Shown here: positions 12,321 to 22,993 of the stretch, in pieces
How the letters are laid out: each line of letters opens with the position of its first letter
How positions within the stretch are numbered: position 1 is the first letter of the stretch
Source: Campylobacterota bacterium
Lineage (GTDB): Bacteria > Campylobacterota > Campylobacteria > Campylobacterales > Nitratiruptoraceae
DNA length: 64,000 nt
Direction of reading: 5' to 3'
Assembly (NCBI GenBank): GCA_015494715.1
Contig: WGAT01000071.1
Span: 1-64,000, forward strand
The notes under the pieces: model-generated
The model's input: only the letters and a program-made list of their open reading frames with translations
Databases searched by the model: none
Told to the model about the DNA's origin: nothing
Program-made: the position numbers and the translations under genes

Positions 12321-13049
12321 TTATCGAATCTCAAAATCTTTTGGCTCAGGCGCTTCGATATCATAATCTAGCAGTTTAATCCGCTTGGAGTGGAGCATCA
12401 TCCGACTCCAAGGTTTGCCCCCATAGAGGGTATCCCCCAAGATAGGATACCCGGCACGGGCCAGATGCACACGGATTTGATGGGTGCGTCCGGTCTTGAT
12501 CACCGCTTTGACCTTGGTCTTTTTGCCATGAATCTCCAAAGGCTCCACATAGGTATGCGCCGGCAAACCTTTAGACTTTGAGATATGGCTTTTGGCCTTT
12601 CCCCCTTTTTTGATTGTGCGGATTGGATAGTCGATCTCCATAGGCTCGGCTAAAATACCGTCCACCCACGCCGTATACTCTTTGTAGACCTTTTGGTTTT
12701 TGAACTCATCGATCGCTTTTTTGCGAAAATCCTTGTCCTTGACCAGCAAAAGCACCCCGCTCGTCTCTTTGTCCAGTCGATGGAGCAATTCGTAGCCGCT
12801 ATCTTTTTTGATCTCCTCGCTGGTGATGTGGGCCGGTTTGTTGATGGCTAGGATCTTCTCATCTTCGAACAAAACTTCTGGTTTTTCTACCTGCTTGACT
12901 CGAAATTTTGTCTTTGTATCGATCTCGCCTCTGGCGATCTCCACTTTGCGATCGCCTACATAGACCAGACCCCTGTCGATAAGCTCTTTTGCCTTTTTAT
13001 TGGAGATCCCCAGCTGTTGCGCTAAGACCTTATAGGCTTTATCTTTCAT
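12321..13049 (-). CDS. RluA-family pseudouridine synthase
   Basis: S4-like N-terminus; LLHRLDKETSGVLLLVKD; TGRTHQIRVHLARAGYPILGDTLYGG. Confidence 0.93.
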   Translation of the reverse strand: MKDKAYKVLAQQLGISNKKAKELIDRGLVYVGDRKVEIARGEIDTKTKFRVKQVEKPEVLFEDEKILAINKPAHITSEEIKKDSGYELLHRLDKETSGVLLLVKDKDFRKKAIDEFKNQKVYKEYTAWVDGILAEPMEIDYPIRTIKKGGKAKSHISKSKGLPAHTYVEPLEIHGKKTKVKAVIKTGRTHQIRVHLARAGYPILGDTLYGGKPWSRMMLHSKRIKLLDYDIEAPEPKDFEIR

Positions 13050-13329
13050 CCATTTCCTTTATAAATGCTTCAACTTTTTCGTTTCTTGGCAGACGAATGC
13101 GCTTTTTCTTACTCGTTTCGCCGCTCAGAAACTCTACCGAACTTTTGGGTACTTTGAAGCTTTTGGCCAAAAACTTCACTAGCTCTTTGTTCGCAGCCCC
13201 CTCTACCGCCGGAGCTTTGATATTGACTTTGAGGGCATCGTCTAGTATTTGAGCAAATCTGTTTTTACTCGATCCGGGCTGGGCTTTGATAGAAAAGATC
13301 ACCCACTCCTCATCCATTTCGTACCACAT
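13039..13329 (-). CDS. YggU/DUF167 family protein
   Basis: IFSIKAQPGSSKNRFAQILDDALKVNIKAPAVEGAANKELVKFLAKSFKVPKSSVEFLSGETSKKKRIRL; start moved to internal Met. Confidence 0.88.
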   Translation of the reverse strand: MWYEMDEEWVIFSIKAQPGSSKNRFAQILDDALKVNIKAPAVEGAANKELVKFLAKSFKVPKSSVEFLSGETSKKKRIRLPRNEKVEAFIKEMDER

Positions 13330-14464
13330 CTTCGATCCTTTCAATGATCGGCTCGATCGCAACCTCTCCAGTGATTTTGGTCGGCTGCCACGCTCCTTGC
13401 AAAGCCTCTTGCAAAGCGTTGGCATCCACCACCCCTATCCCCTCCACATATCCATAGGTCTGCTCTTGGTTGTGATAGTAGGGCCCACTGATAATCGGTA
13501 CGCCAAAATAGGCAGCCTCGATGGGATTGTGCCCACCGATACTTTCGACGAAACTTCCTCCAAGAATGACTAAATCGGCAATGGAGTAAAGATTGACCGA
13601 CTCGCCCATACGATCGACCAACACGATGTCCGCATCTAGATCCTCTTTTTGGCTCAATCGATGGTATCGCAACCCCTCCCGTTTGGCGATATGACGCAGC
13701 AGCTCATCCACCTCCTCAAAACGCTCGGGATGGCGTGGGACGACGGTCAAGGTACTCTTGCCCATCTGTGTCATCACCCAATCGGTTGCGATGATCTCCT
13801 CTTCGGGATCGTGGGTGCTGGCTGCCACGATGAGGGGCCGGGTTTTGGTGTAGTGTTTGGTCACCATGGGAGTAGCGAGGAGCTTTATGTTGCCCGTCAC
13901 CTCCACATTTTTGGCCCCTAAAGCTTCCAATCTCTTTTTATCCTCCTCGCTTTGGGCGTAGACAAAGTCAATAGCGGCAAATACCTTTTTATATAGCCAG
14001 GCAAATCGGCGATACTTGGAATAGCTTCTTGTAGATATCCTCGCATTGACCAAGAAAGTGGTGGCCCCTCTTTTTTTGGCTAGATAAAAAAGTAAATACC
14101 AAAGCTCCGCCTCCATCACTACCAAAGCTTTGACGGGTCGCAGCCGCCACCAAAGCCAGGGCTCATATGGAAGATAGCGTACCTGAGCCCCTTTGTAGGC
14201 TTTGGCCGCTTCGTAGCCCGTTTGGGTAATGACGCTAATCCCTTTGCGATCAAACCGCTCCGCCAAAGGGGCCAAAGCTTTGGTCTCGCCCAAAGAGCAG
14301 CTGTGAAAATGGATGTCGATATCTTTAAAAGGCGGATTTTTATAAAGAAAAAAGCGAGCGGGGATGGAGCGGCGGTATTTGGGCAAAAAGCTCATCAGCA
14401 GCGCCATAGGCCATAAAAGCCCAAAGGCTACTATGAGCAGAGCCGTATAGAGGTAAGGAAACAT
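13310..14464 (-). CDS. waaA: 3-deoxy-D-manno-octulosonic acid (Kdo) transferase
   Basis: FHSCSLGETKALAPL, MEAELWY, GNIKLLA, VPRHPERFEEV, ILGGSFVESIGGHNPIEAAYFGVPIISGPYYHN. Confidence 0.93.
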   Translation of the reverse strand: MFPYLYTALLIVAFGLLWPMALLMSFLPKYRRSIPARFFLYKNPPFKDIDIHFHSCSLGETKALAPLAERFDRKGISVITQTGYEAAKAYKGAQVRYLPYEPWLWWRLRPVKALVVMEAELWYLLFYLAKKRGATTFLVNARISTRSYSKYRRFAWLYKKVFAAIDFVYAQSEEDKKRLEALGAKNVEVTGNIKLLATPMVTKHYTKTRPLIVAASTHDPEEEIIATDWVMTQMGKSTLTVVPRHPERFEEVDELLRHIAKREGLRYHRLSQKEDLDADIVLVDRMGESVNLYSIADLVILGGSFVESIGGHNPIEAAYFGVPIISGPYYHNQEQTYGYVEGIGVVDANALQEALQGAWQPTKITGEVAIEPIIERIEDVVRNG

Positions 14465-14468
14465 CTAT

Positions 14469-15188
14469 TTATTGGACATCCTCTTCTTCTTCGATATAGA
14501 GAATTCGTCCACAATGCGGGCATGTAGTGATCTCTTCGCCCTTAATCACGTTGGCGTAGGTTTTGTCGTTGATCTTTAAAAAGCATCCCATACAAGCTTG
14601 TTGCTTGACCGGTACGACGGCGGTATTGCCCGCCCATCTGCGAATTTTTTCATAAAAAGCTAGGATCTGTTGGGGAATTTTGGCCACAAGCTCACTCTTT
14701 TGTTTAAAAAGCTCCTCTCGCTCCCTTTCCAATTTGGCTAGCTGAGCCTCTACTTCCTTTTTTACCTCTTCAAGCCGCTCTTCAACCTCGCCCAATTTTA
14801 CTTGAAGCGCCTCTTTGTCTTCTTGTTTACTCTCGCAGGTCTTTTCGAGCCTAGCTATTTCCTCATTGGCAAAATTGATCTGCTCCTTGGCAATATCCTC
14901 TTCAAGCCGAATAGCCTTGAGCTCCTTTTCGGTTTTGACTTGCGAACTCTTTTTCTCCAGCTCCGCCAATTTTTCGCTCAACTCTTGAAGATGCAGCTCA
15001 TTTTTACGCTTTTTAAGCTCGCACTCCCGTACTTCCTCGTCAATTTTGGCGATCGCTTCTTCAAGAGTCTTTTTCTCCTCCTCTACTTTTTGAAGCCTAC
15101 TTTTCACCTCTTCTATTTTTGGGCCAAAATCATCTATGTGTTTATCTATTTTGGAGAGCTCTACTAACTGCTGGATGTATTGTTTCAT
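14469..15188 (-). CDS. Coiled-coil C4-type zinc ribbon protein (HP0958/FlgZ-like)
   Basis: Long coiled coil, then CMGCFLKINDKTYANVIKGEEITTCPHCGRILY. Confidence 0.85.
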   Translation of the reverse strand: MKQYIQQLVELSKIDKHIDDFGPKIEEVKSRLQKVEEEKKTLEEAIAKIDEEVRECELKKRKNELHLQELSEKLAELEKKSSQVKTEKELKAIRLEEDIAKEQINFANEEIARLEKTCESKQEDKEALQVKLGEVEERLEEVKKEVEAQLAKLEREREELFKQKSELVAKIPQQILAFYEKIRRWAGNTAVVPVKQQACMGCFLKINDKTYANVIKGEEITTCPHCGRILYIEEEEDVQ

Positions 15189-15189
15189 T

Positions 15190-15909
15190 TTATTGGGCCT
15201 TTAGCGGGTTTTTTATCGTCGCAATTATAGCCTTAATTGACTCTTTTTTCAATTGCTCTTGCAGCGCATCGCTAAAATAGCACTCACTCTCAAAATGGCC
15301 GATATCGATCACTCCAAGACCCAAGACTTTGGCTTTCATCGCATCGTGATACTTCAGATCCCCCGTCAAAAAAAGATCGGCGTCGATCCTATCCATCAGG
15401 CTTCCACCACTACCCGTAACCATCGCTACTTTTTTTATCTTTTTGGAGGTGGGAACATATCTGGGGCAAACAAGTCCAAAACGCCCCTTGACCCACTCTA
15501 GCAGCTCCTCAAAACTCCCCTCTTTTTCAAAGTAGCAGACAAACTCCTCACACCTTGCCTGCACGCCAAGTACATTTTTGGCCACGTATCGTCCTAGATG
15601 GGTCTTATCGAAATTGGTATGCATGGCGATATGGACGATATCCTTTTTGATCATTGGTACGAGCAGTTTGGAAGGATAGCTGTTATACTCAATCGATCGG
15701 AGCTTGCCAAAGATCAAAGGATGGTGCGTCACCAAAAGCGAGCGTGGCGGCAAAGAGTCTATAAGCTCCTCATCCACATCGACGCAAAGATAGATATTTT
15801 CGATCTCTTGATTCCAATCGCCTACTTGTAGTCCGGAGTTGTCCCAGCTCTCTTGCAGCTCAAACGGCGAGATGCGATCAAGCACGGAGTAGATCTCTTT
15901 AAGCCGCAC
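15190..15909 (-). CDS. Nif3-like dinuclear metal-center protein
   Basis: [56 protein letters not shown]. Confidence 0.92.
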   Translation of the reverse strand: MRLKEIYSVLDRISPFELQESWDNSGLQVGDWNQEIENIYLCVDVDEELIDSLPPRSLLVTHHPLIFGKLRSIEYNSYPSKLLVPMIKKDIVHIAMHTNFDKTHLGRYVAKNVLGVQARCEEFVCYFEKEGSFEELLEWVKGRFGLVCPRYVPTSKKIKKVAMVTGSGGSLMDRIDADLFLTGDLKYHDAMKAKVLGLGVIDIGHFESECYFSDALQEQLKKESIKAIIATIKNPLKAQ

Positions 15910-16759
15910 TTGGCTGCTCCAAAGACTCTTTGTAGACCTCGGCGCACCCTTTGGCCAGCTCTCTTACTTTGAGGATAAAATTTTGGCGCTCGGTAACGCT
16001 GATAGCCTTTCTGGCATCCAAAGTATTGAAAATATGGCTGGCCAGCAAGCAGTAGTCATACGCTGGGAGCGGCAGCCTTTCGTCCAAGCAGCGCTTGCAC
16101 TCCCCTCTGGCTTCCTCGAACCACTCAAAGAGCATCTTCGTATCGGCTACCTCGAAATTGTAACGGCTATACTCAAACTCGCTTCGTTTGTGCACGTCCC
16201 CATAGGTGACCCCCTCGCTCCAGAGGATATCGAAGACGCTTTCTACGCCCTGCAGATACATCGCCAGCCGCTCGGTGCCATAAGTGATCTCCACGGCCAC
16301 CGGATCGCACTCGAAACCTCCAACTTGTTGAAAATAGGTAAACTGGGTCACTTCCATCCCATCGAGCCATACTTCCCAGCCCAGCCCCCAAGCACCAAGG
16401 GTTGGACTCTCCCAGTTATCCTCCACAAAACGCACGTCGTGCTTGCGCCAATCAAGTCCAAGAGCTTCTAGGCTTTGCAAATAGAGCTCCTGGATATTAT
16501 CGGGGCTTGGCTTGATGAGGACTTGAAACTGATAGTACGCACCCAAGCGGTTTGGGTTTTGGCCATATCTGCCATCGGTGGGACGGCGGCTTGGAGCCAC
16601 ATACGCCGTAGCCCAAGGTTTTGGATCGAGGGATTTTAAAAAGGTGGCCGGATGAAAAGTCCCCGCACCACTTGGAAAATCATAAGGCTGGAGGATGGTG
16701 CATCCTTGCTTGGCCCAAAAGTCTTGAAGCCTCAAAAGCATCTGGCTAAAAGTAATCAT
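15899..16759 (-). CDS. glyQ: glycyl-tRNA synthetase alpha subunit
   Basis: [64 protein letters not shown]. Confidence 0.98.
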   Translation of the reverse strand: MITFSQMLLRLQDFWAKQGCTILQPYDFPSGAGTFHPATFLKSLDPKPWATAYVAPSRRPTDGRYGQNPNRLGAYYQFQVLIKPSPDNIQELYLQSLEALGLDWRKHDVRFVEDNWESPTLGAWGLGWEVWLDGMEVTQFTYFQQVGGFECDPVAVEITYGTERLAMYLQGVESVFDILWSEGVTYGDVHKRSEFEYSRYNFEVADTKMLFEWFEEARGECKRCLDERLPLPAYDYCLLASHIFNTLDARKAISVTERQNFILKVRELAKGCAEVYKESLEQPSAA

Positions 16760-16998
16760 AATCCCAGCTCTCTTTCTATTTTGGCCTGATCGAATCCACA
16801 GATCCAGCGGCTTCCCACCAGCACCACAGGCACACCCCTACATCCGTGCTTGACGCAGTCTTGCGCCGCTTTTTGGTCCTTGCTGATATCGATCTCTTTG
16901 AATTTAATTCCGTTTTTTTTGAAAAACTGCTTTGCTCTTGTGCACCAGACGCATCCAGGACTGGTAAAAAGCACTACTCTTTTTTGCGGTTTGCTCAT
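16756..16998 (-). CDS. glutaredoxin family protein
   Basis: [45 protein letters not shown] active site. Confidence 0.9.
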   Translation of the reverse strand: MSKPQKRVVLFTSPGCVWCTRAKQFFKKNGIKFKEIDISKDQKAAQDCVKHGCRGVPVVLVGSRWICGFDQAKIERELGL

Positions 16999-17873
16999 CT
17001 TGCCTCCTTTAGTGTTTGTTGGTTTGCGCACAGCAGATCACCGATCTGGCAGCCGGTACGAGCGGCCACCACCGAGCATTTGACTTTGAACAAAAAGAAG
17101 AGCCGCTCATCCTCGTAGCTCTCCATACACTCAAAATTCCCCATCCCTTTGGCCAAAATCAGATCCGCTTCTTGGTAGATCCTGCGAGCCCCCTCATTCG
17201 CTCGCTCTATCAAAAATCCCGGAGTATCCACACCGCTATCGACCACTGCACACACCTCATCCATCCCCACCATCTTCGCCTCTTTGATTGTCACATCATT
17301 GATGATGGGGCGACCCCGCACGAAGTAGTAGATACGAAGCGAGGGTAAAAAGCGCTTGAAAGTTTGTATCATCAATTTATCAAAAAGGTGCTCCCCTGCG
17401 TTGTCCCCGATGACCACCAGCTTTTTGACCTCTTTGAGGCGCTTGGTAAAGCGCTCCGTCTCATCGATAGCAAAGCGCGCTTCAAAAATCTTTCGCACCT
17501 CCTCCTCTAGATCAAAAGTCACCTGCGTGGCAAAATCGATCACGTTACCGGCTACCGCAGCGCGAAGAGCGGCTTCAAGGGGATCGGAGGCCTCTTTGAG
17601 CTTTTGCTCTACCCAAGGGAGCAGCTCTTTTGCCTTTTGGATGGAGTGCAGCTTCTCCTCTTCGTAGGGATCATTAGTGCCGATGATGCGAGAGAGCATA
17701 GGATAGAGCTCGGCTGCAGCTTCTGGAGGGGTGCGATCTAGAGGAAGCCCGGCCAAAAACTTGGCTCCTTCGTGCAAAACCTCCACGCTGCACGCTTCCG
17801 CACATCCGGCCACTTTGGCCAGACGCAAGGTCTGGTTGTACAGACAGGGTAGACAATCAGGCCTTAGTCGCAT
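16995..17873 (-). CDS. DUF89 / ARMT1-like damage-control phosphatase family
   Basis: [62 protein letters not shown]. Confidence 0.9.
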   Translation of the reverse strand: MRLRPDCLPCLYNQTLRLAKVAGCAEACSVEVLHEGAKFLAGLPLDRTPPEAAAELYPMLSRIIGTNDPYEEEKLHSIQKAKELLPWVEQKLKEASDPLEAALRAAVAGNVIDFATQVTFDLEEEVRKIFEARFAIDETERFTKRLKEVKKLVVIGDNAGEHLFDKLMIQTFKRFLPSLRIYYFVRGRPIINDVTIKEAKMVGMDEVCAVVDSGVDTPGFLIERANEGARRIYQEADLILAKGMGNFECMESYEDERLFFLFKVKCSVVAARTGCQIGDLLCANQQTLKEAR

Positions 17874-18366
17874 CGATGAGTACTTCCACTTCGCTAGAAT
17901 CCGCCTCTACTTTTTTGGCTTTGAGGAGCCTGTCTTCTTCGAGCTTGGCTCTAAGCTCCTTATCATCGATGGCCAAAATCTGCATAGCTAAGTATGCGGC
18001 ATTGACAGCTCCGGCTTTGCCAACCGCCACGGTGGCTACTGGCATACCCGCAGGCATCTGCACGGTGCTTAGCAGCGCATCCATCCCATCCATGAAGCCC
18101 CCTTTCATCGGCACGCCGATGACTGGCTTGATAGTAAGACTTGCCACTACGCCCGCTAGATGGGCCGCCATCCCAGCGGCACAGATAAAGACGGTGGCTC
18201 CCTTTTGCTCCGCCGCACGCACATAGTTTTTAGTCCGCTGGGGACTGCGGTGGGCGCTGGAGATGATCAGCTCATACTGCACCCCAAACTTCTCCAACAC
18301 TTTCGCACACTCTTGCATCACCTCATAGTCGCTCTTACTGCCCATTATGATCGAGACAAAGCGCAT
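17857..18366 (-). CDS. purE: 5-(carboxyamino)imidazole ribonucleotide mutase PurE
   Basis: [62 protein letters not shown]. Confidence 0.97.
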   Translation of the reverse strand: MRFVSIIMGSKSDYEVMQECAKVLEKFGVQYELIISSAHRSPQRTKNYVRAAEQKGATVFICAAGMAAHLAGVVASLTIKPVIGVPMKGGFMDGMDALLSTVQMPAGMPVATVAVGKAGAVNAAYLAMQILAIDDKELRAKLEEDRLLKAKKVEADSSEVEVLIDATKA

Positions 18367-18393
18367 ACCCGCTCCTTTTTTGGCCAAATTATA

Positions 18394-19671
18394 TCAAACC
18401 GCGATTTTTTGGCGAAGAAAACTAAGAGGCGGCAAAGGACAAGGGAGTTTGACGGGATTTATGTTGCCGCTGTGGATACACTCGTACGCTTTGTTCGCTT
18501 CTATTTTATCGAGCCTAAGCCACCATTTGCCATCCTCTTGCCACACTTTGCCAATCTCGTTCTCGCAAGGCTTTGGCTCAAGGCCTTGTGGGGTGACGAT
18601 CTCAAGGGTCTCTCCCTTGCAGATTTTGTCTTTGGTCAAAAAGTGCAGACCATCTTCGAGCACCTCGGCTTTGACTTGATGGGTGCCTTGGCTGATGGAG
18701 CTCTCAAGCTTTTGGGTATCCGTTTTTTCATAGGGGCGGCTTACCAGATAGCCATCGGTAAATCCTCGATGTTTGGTAGTGGCAAGCTCTGCTTGATACT
18801 TCTTGGGCTCGAAGCGACCGGCATAGTAGTCGTCGATCGCCATTCGGTAGGCTTTGGTAGCGATGGCGGCGTAGTAGTCGCTTTTGGTGCGCCCCTCGAT
18901 CTTGAGGCTATCCACCACACCAGCGTCCAAGATCTCCTTGATATGGCTGGCGAGATTGAGATCCTTGGCGTTCATGATATAGGTCCCCTCGCCCTCTCGC
19001 TCTTCGAGTTTAAAAAGAGTCCCTGTCTCTGGATTTTCGGCATAGAGGGTATACTCGAAACGGCAGTCGTTGGCACAGCTGCCTCGATTTGGCACCCGCC
19101 CGCTCTGGACGGAGCTGATGAGGCATCTACCGCTATAGGCAAAGCACATACTACCGTGTACAAAAATCTCTAGTTCCAGATTTGGGACCTCCTTTTTGAT
19201 TTTGGCCAAATCTTTGAGGCTGATCTCACGAGCGGCGATGATACGACTTACCCCCATCTCGTAGTAGACCAAAGCGTCGAGGTAGTTCATCACATTGGCC
19301 TGAGTGGAGAGGTGGATGGGGATGTGTGGGGCGATATCCTTGCATAACTTGATCACACCCGGAGTGCTGACGATAAAAGCGTCTGGAGCAAGGCTAGCCA
19401 TCGTCTCGATATGTTTGGCGAAAAGCTTGATCTGGGAGTTGAAAGGAAAGCCGTTGATGGTGCAGTAGACCTTTTTACCCAAAGCGTGGGCGTAGTCGAT
19501 CCCCTCTTTGAAGCTCTCCAGCGTAAACTCCTTGCCGCTTCTGATGCGTAAAGAGTAGTGGCTTACCCCTCCATAGACCGCATCGGCCCCGTAAGCCAGA
19601 GCGATTTTGAGTTTTTTGAGATTGCCCGCAGGGCTTAAAAGCTCCACTTTTTTCATAATACCCGCCACCAT
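18394..19671 (-). CDS. Peptidase U32 family protein (tRNA hydroxylation TrhP/YegQ type)
   Basis: VELLSPAGNLKKLKIALAYGADAVYGGVSHYSLR; FVHGSMCFAYSGRCLISS; RGSCANDCRF; SLKIEGRTKSDYY. Confidence 0.92.
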   Translation of the reverse strand: MVAGIMKKVELLSPAGNLKKLKIALAYGADAVYGGVSHYSLRIRSGKEFTLESFKEGIDYAHALGKKVYCTINGFPFNSQIKLFAKHIETMASLAPDAFIVSTPGVIKLCKDIAPHIPIHLSTQANVMNYLDALVYYEMGVSRIIAAREISLKDLAKIKKEVPNLELEIFVHGSMCFAYSGRCLISSVQSGRVPNRGSCANDCRFEYTLYAENPETGTLFKLEEREGEGTYIMNAKDLNLASHIKEILDAGVVDSLKIEGRTKSDYYAAIATKAYRMAIDDYYAGRFEPKKYQAELATTKHRGFTDGYLVSRPYEKTDTQKLESSISQGTHQVKAEVLEDGLHFLTKDKICKGETLEIVTPQGLEPKPCENEIGKVWQEDGKWWLRLDKIEANKAYECIHSGNINPVKLPCPLPPLSFLRQKIAV

Positions 19672-20192
19672 CTATCGATACCAAAATATAGCGTACACCC
19701 CTCGAAATCAAGCTCCATCACCCCATCTATCTCTTCGGCGATTTTTTGGTATTTTCCCTCATGGAGCTCGTAGACTTTTACTTTTTGGAGTTTGTAGTCC
19801 ACCATCATATAGTATGGCACTCTCTCTTTTTCATAGATAGAAAATTTGATGTTTTTATCCTTTATAGCAGTGGAAGGACTCAATACCTCCACAATTAACT
19901 CCGGTGCTTTCTTGGCAAAATCTTTGATTTTTTGACAGCTCACAAGCACATCAGGGCGCAGCACCGTCTCTTCGTCCACGATGTAATCGAGCTGGGTATA
20001 GACAAAGCACTCTTTTTGGCACTCTAACAAAGATCTATCCAAATCGCTTACAATCCTACTTACTATTGCTTGATGCGGTCCAAAAGGACTGGGTGCCATC
20101 GCCACCGCTTGCCCCTCTATTAGCTCCCACTCCCCTTTCCACTGCTTATAATCATCTATCGTATATCTGATATTATATGCCAAATTACTCAT
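19653..20192 (-). CDS. Uma2 family (DUF820) putative restriction-endonuclease-fold protein
   Basis: YKQWKGEWELIEGQAVAMAPSPFGPHQAIVSRI; VLRPDVLVSCQKIKDFAKKAPELIVEVLSPSTA. Confidence 0.9.
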   Translation of the reverse strand: MSNLAYNIRYTIDDYKQWKGEWELIEGQAVAMAPSPFGPHQAIVSRIVSDLDRSLLECQKECFVYTQLDYIVDEETVLRPDVLVSCQKIKDFAKKAPELIVEVLSPSTAIKDKNIKFSIYEKERVPYYMMVDYKLQKVKVYELHEGKYQKIAEEIDGVMELDFEGCTLYFGIDRWWRVL

Positions 20193-20655
20193 CCAATATC
20201 CTTAATAGATGTTTGTATCCCGTCATCTTGGCGTAATCGGCCGCCGTCTTTTCAAATGTATCCTTTACATCGGTATCGACCCCGCACTCACGCACCAAAT
20301 AGCGAGTAATAGGCTCGTCCCCATAGGCCATCGCCGCCATTAGCGGGGTAAAGCCAGATTTACGCCTAGTCGTATTAGGATCGATACCGGATTCGACCAA
20401 AAATCGCACGATATCGAGCCGTCCTTTTTTGATAGCATCGTCGATCAGCCCCACTCCCTCTTCGTCTACTTCGAAAATATCCGCGCCAGCTTCTACCAGT
20501 AGCTCGAACATCTCCAGACTCGCTCCGCTTTTGATAGCCACTCTGAGTACCGAGTCCCCACTCTCGGTACGAAGCTGGCCTATTGGCTCTCCAGCCTCGA
20601 TCGCTTGCTTGACTCCAACCAAGCTATCGCGTTTAATCTCTTCAAAAATGCTCAT
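20185..20655 (-). CDS. Ankyrin repeat protein
   Basis: GDSVLRVAIKSGASLEMFELLVEAGADIFEVDEEG...SGFTPLMAAMAYGDEPITRYLV. Confidence 0.88.
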   Translation of the reverse strand: MSIFEEIKRDSLVGVKQAIEAGEPIGQLRTESGDSVLRVAIKSGASLEMFELLVEAGADIFEVDEEGVGLIDDAIKKGRLDIVRFLVESGIDPNTTRRKSGFTPLMAAMAYGDEPITRYLVRECGVDTDVKDTFEKTAADYAKMTGYKHLLRILDE

Positions 20656-20708
20656 CCGCTCCCCCTGTGATATAATTAAGTTATTTTAATTATAGCAAAA
20701 GGAGAACC

Positions 20709-21500
20709 GTGCGCGTCGATTTGCACAACCATACTCCAAGATGCAACCATGCTACCGGCGAGATGGAGGAGTATGTCGAACAAGCGATCCAAAAAGGGAT
20801 CGATATCTTTGGTTTTAGCGACCACGCTCCCATGGGCTTTGATCCAAAATATCGTATGGGTTTGGGAGAAGCCAATGCGTATGAAAAAGATGTCAAAGAG
20901 CTGGCCCAAAAATATAAAGACAAAATCGAAATATTGCTCGGATACGAAATGGATTTTTTGCCAAACTACCTAGAGGAGCGTATTCTAGGAGCCCCTGTGG
21001 ACTACCTGATCGGCTCGGTGCATTTCATTCCCAAAGATGGTAATCTTTGGGGCTTTGACAACTCAGAGTTTATCGGTGCGTATAAAAACGCTAATATCGA
21101 TCAGATATGGCAAGACTACTTCGATGCCGTCGAAGCGATGGCCAAAAGCGGGCTTTTTCAGATCGCAGGACATCTTGACTTGATCAAAGTTTTTAACTTC
21201 AAACCCAAAAAAGATGTACGCCACATCGCCCAAAAAGCTCTTAAAGCCATCAAAAAAAGCGGTATGGCGCTAGAGATCAATGGCGCCGGCTTTCGCAAAC
21301 CCGTAGGCGAGCCCTACCCCTCCAAAGAGCTCTTAGAGGTTGCTTATGAGCTTGATATCCCAATTACCTTGGCTTCTGATGCCCACGCTCCCGAGCAGGT
21401 TGGCCAAAATATGAGTAGTATCGAAACATTGGCAAAAGCGATAGGATACGATAAAGTGGCGATTTTTCGGCAAAAAGAGCTAGAGCTGCTTGATTTTTAA
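20709..21500 (+). CDS. PHP-domain histidinol-phosphatase family protein
   Basis: RVDLHNHTPRCNHATGEMEEYVEQAIQKGIDIFGFSDHAP; GHLDLIKVF; ASDAHAPEQVG. Confidence 0.88.
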   Translation: MRVDLHNHTPRCNHATGEMEEYVEQAIQKGIDIFGFSDHAPMGFDPKYRMGLGEANAYEKDVKELAQKYKDKIEILLGYEMDFLPNYLEERILGAPVDYLIGSVHFIPKDGNLWGFDNSEFIGAYKNANIDQIWQDYFDAVEAMAKSGLFQIAGHLDLIKVFNFKPKKDVRHIAQKALKAIKKSGMALEINGAGFRKPVGEPYPSKELLEVAYELDIPITLASDAHAPEQVGQNMSSIETLAKAIGYDKVAIFRQKELELLDF

Positions 21501-21524
21501 GCAATTCTCAAAGAAATTTTGGGC

Positions 21525-21530
21525 TATAAT
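21525..21530 (+). promoter_or_regulatory. -10 element of glnA promoter
   Basis: TTTTGGGCTATAATGAG, perfect TATAAT upstream of glnA. Confidence 0.6.
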
Positions 21531-21562
21531 GAGAGCGACATAAATTTTATCAAGGAGAGTGT

Positions 21563-22993
21563 ATGAGCACAGTCAAAGAGTTTTTTGAGATGCTCGGACG
21601 TGAAGAGATCGAGTTCGTCGACTTCAGATTTACCGATATTTTTGGCCGATGGCACCATGTAGGCTACAACGCCAAAGCAGTAACGGAAGAGATGTTTGAA
21701 AAGGGTATCCCTTTTGACGGAAGCTCCATTAGAATGTGGAAAAACATCAGCGAATCGGATACTTTATTGATGCCAGACGCCTCCACGGCTTTCGTTGATC
21801 CTTTTACGGCAGATCCCACGGCGGTCGTCATCTGCTCCGTACATGACGTAGACGGCACACCATACTACAAAGATCCTCGCACCATCGCCAAAAAAGCCCT
21901 CCAATACCTCAAAGACAGCGGTACGGGAGACGCAGCCTATTTTGGACCAGAAAACGAATTTTTCATCTTCGACCACGTGCACGTAGTGGACGAACCCAAC
22001 AGCCAATGTTATGAGGTAGACTCCGAAGAGGGCGAGTGGAACTGGAAAAAAGACCCAAGAGACGAGGGCGGTTACAACATCGGACACAGACCAGCCTACA
22101 AAGAAGGATATTTTCCAGTACCTCCGGTAGACAGCCAGATGGATATCAGAGCCGAGATGGTCACGGTCCTTGAAGAAGTGGGTATCGAGACTTTCGTAGT
22201 GCACCACGAAGTAGGAACTGCGGGACAAGCCGAAATCGGAGTCAAATTTAGCGATATCATCGGTGCGGCGGACAATGTACAAAAATATAAATATGTAGTC
22301 AAAAATGTGGCCCACATCAACGGCAAAACCGCTACTTTTATGCCAAAACCTCTCTATGGCGACAACGGAAACGGGATGCACGTACACTGCTCCATCTGGA
22401 AAGATGGCAAAAACCTTTTTTATAAAGCCGGAGAATATGGCAATCTGAGCGAAATCGCCAAGTGGTTCATCGGCGGTATCATCGCCCACGCAGGAGCGGT
22501 AGCGGCATTTACCAACCCGTCCACCAACTCTTATAAGCGACTCATGCCGGGCTTCGAGGCGCCATCGGTATTGGCCTACAGCGCAAGAAACAGGAGTGCT
22601 TGTTTTAGAATCCCTTACGGTGCAGGCGAGAAGAGCGTTCGAGTCGAATTTAGAAGTCCAGACAGCTCCAGCTGTCCATACCTTGCCTTTACGGCAATCC
22701 TTATGGCAGGACTCGATGGCATCAAACACCAGATCGATCCGGGTGAGCCACGGGATGAGGATCTCTTTGAGTACACTCTCGAAGAGCTTCGCGACCAAGG
22801 GATCAAAACGATGCCGGCAACCCTCCGAGAGGCTCTTGAAGCACTCAAAAAAGATCACGACTTCCTCACTGCCGGCGGCGTCATGAGCGAAGATTTCATC
22901 AAAGAGTACATCGACTGGAAATATGAAGTAGAAGTCAATCCGGTAGAGGGACGACCCCATCCATATGAATTCAAACTCTACTACAGCTGCTAA
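21563..22993 (+). CDS. glnA: type I glutamine synthetase
   Basis: [73 protein letters not shown]. Confidence 0.98.
   Translation: MSTVKEFFEMLGREEIEFVDFRFTDIFGRWHHVGYNAKAVTEEMFEKGIPFDGSSIRMWKNISESDTLLMPDASTAFVDPFTADPTAVVICSVHDVDGTPYYKDPRTIAKKALQYLKDSGTGDAAYFGPENEFFIFDHVHVVDEPNSQCYEVDSEEGEWNWKKDPRDEGGYNIGHRPAYKEGYFPVPPVDSQMDIRAEMVTVLEEVGIETFVVHHEVGTAGQAEIGVKFSDIIGAADNVQKYKYVVKNVAHINGKTATFMPKPLYGDNGNGMHVHCSIWKDGKNLFYKAGEYGNLSEIAKWFIGGIIAHAGAVAAFTNPSTNSYKRLMPGFEAPSVLAYSARNRSACFRIPYGAGEKSVRVEFRSPDSSSCPYLAFTAILMAGLDGIKHQIDPGEPRDEDLFEYTLEELRDQGIKTMPATLREALEALKKDHDFLTAGGVMSEDFIKEYIDWKYEVEVNPVEGRPHPYEFKLYYSC

Noticed and set aside
18160-19173. 337-aa plus-strand ORF
   Set aside because: Lies antisense to purE and the peptidase U32 gene, both strongly supported; shadow ORF.
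19653-20655. Uma2-family protein plus ankyrin protein as a toxin/antitoxin or defence pair
   Set aside because: Genes overlap slightly, but Uma2/DUF820 and ankyrin proteins are common singletons and there is no other defence gene nearby; evidence too thin.
21764-22960. 398-aa antisense ORF opposite glnA
   Set aside because: Entirely within a highly conserved glnA; no recognisable domain; Cys/Phe/Val-biased translation typical of shadow ORFs.
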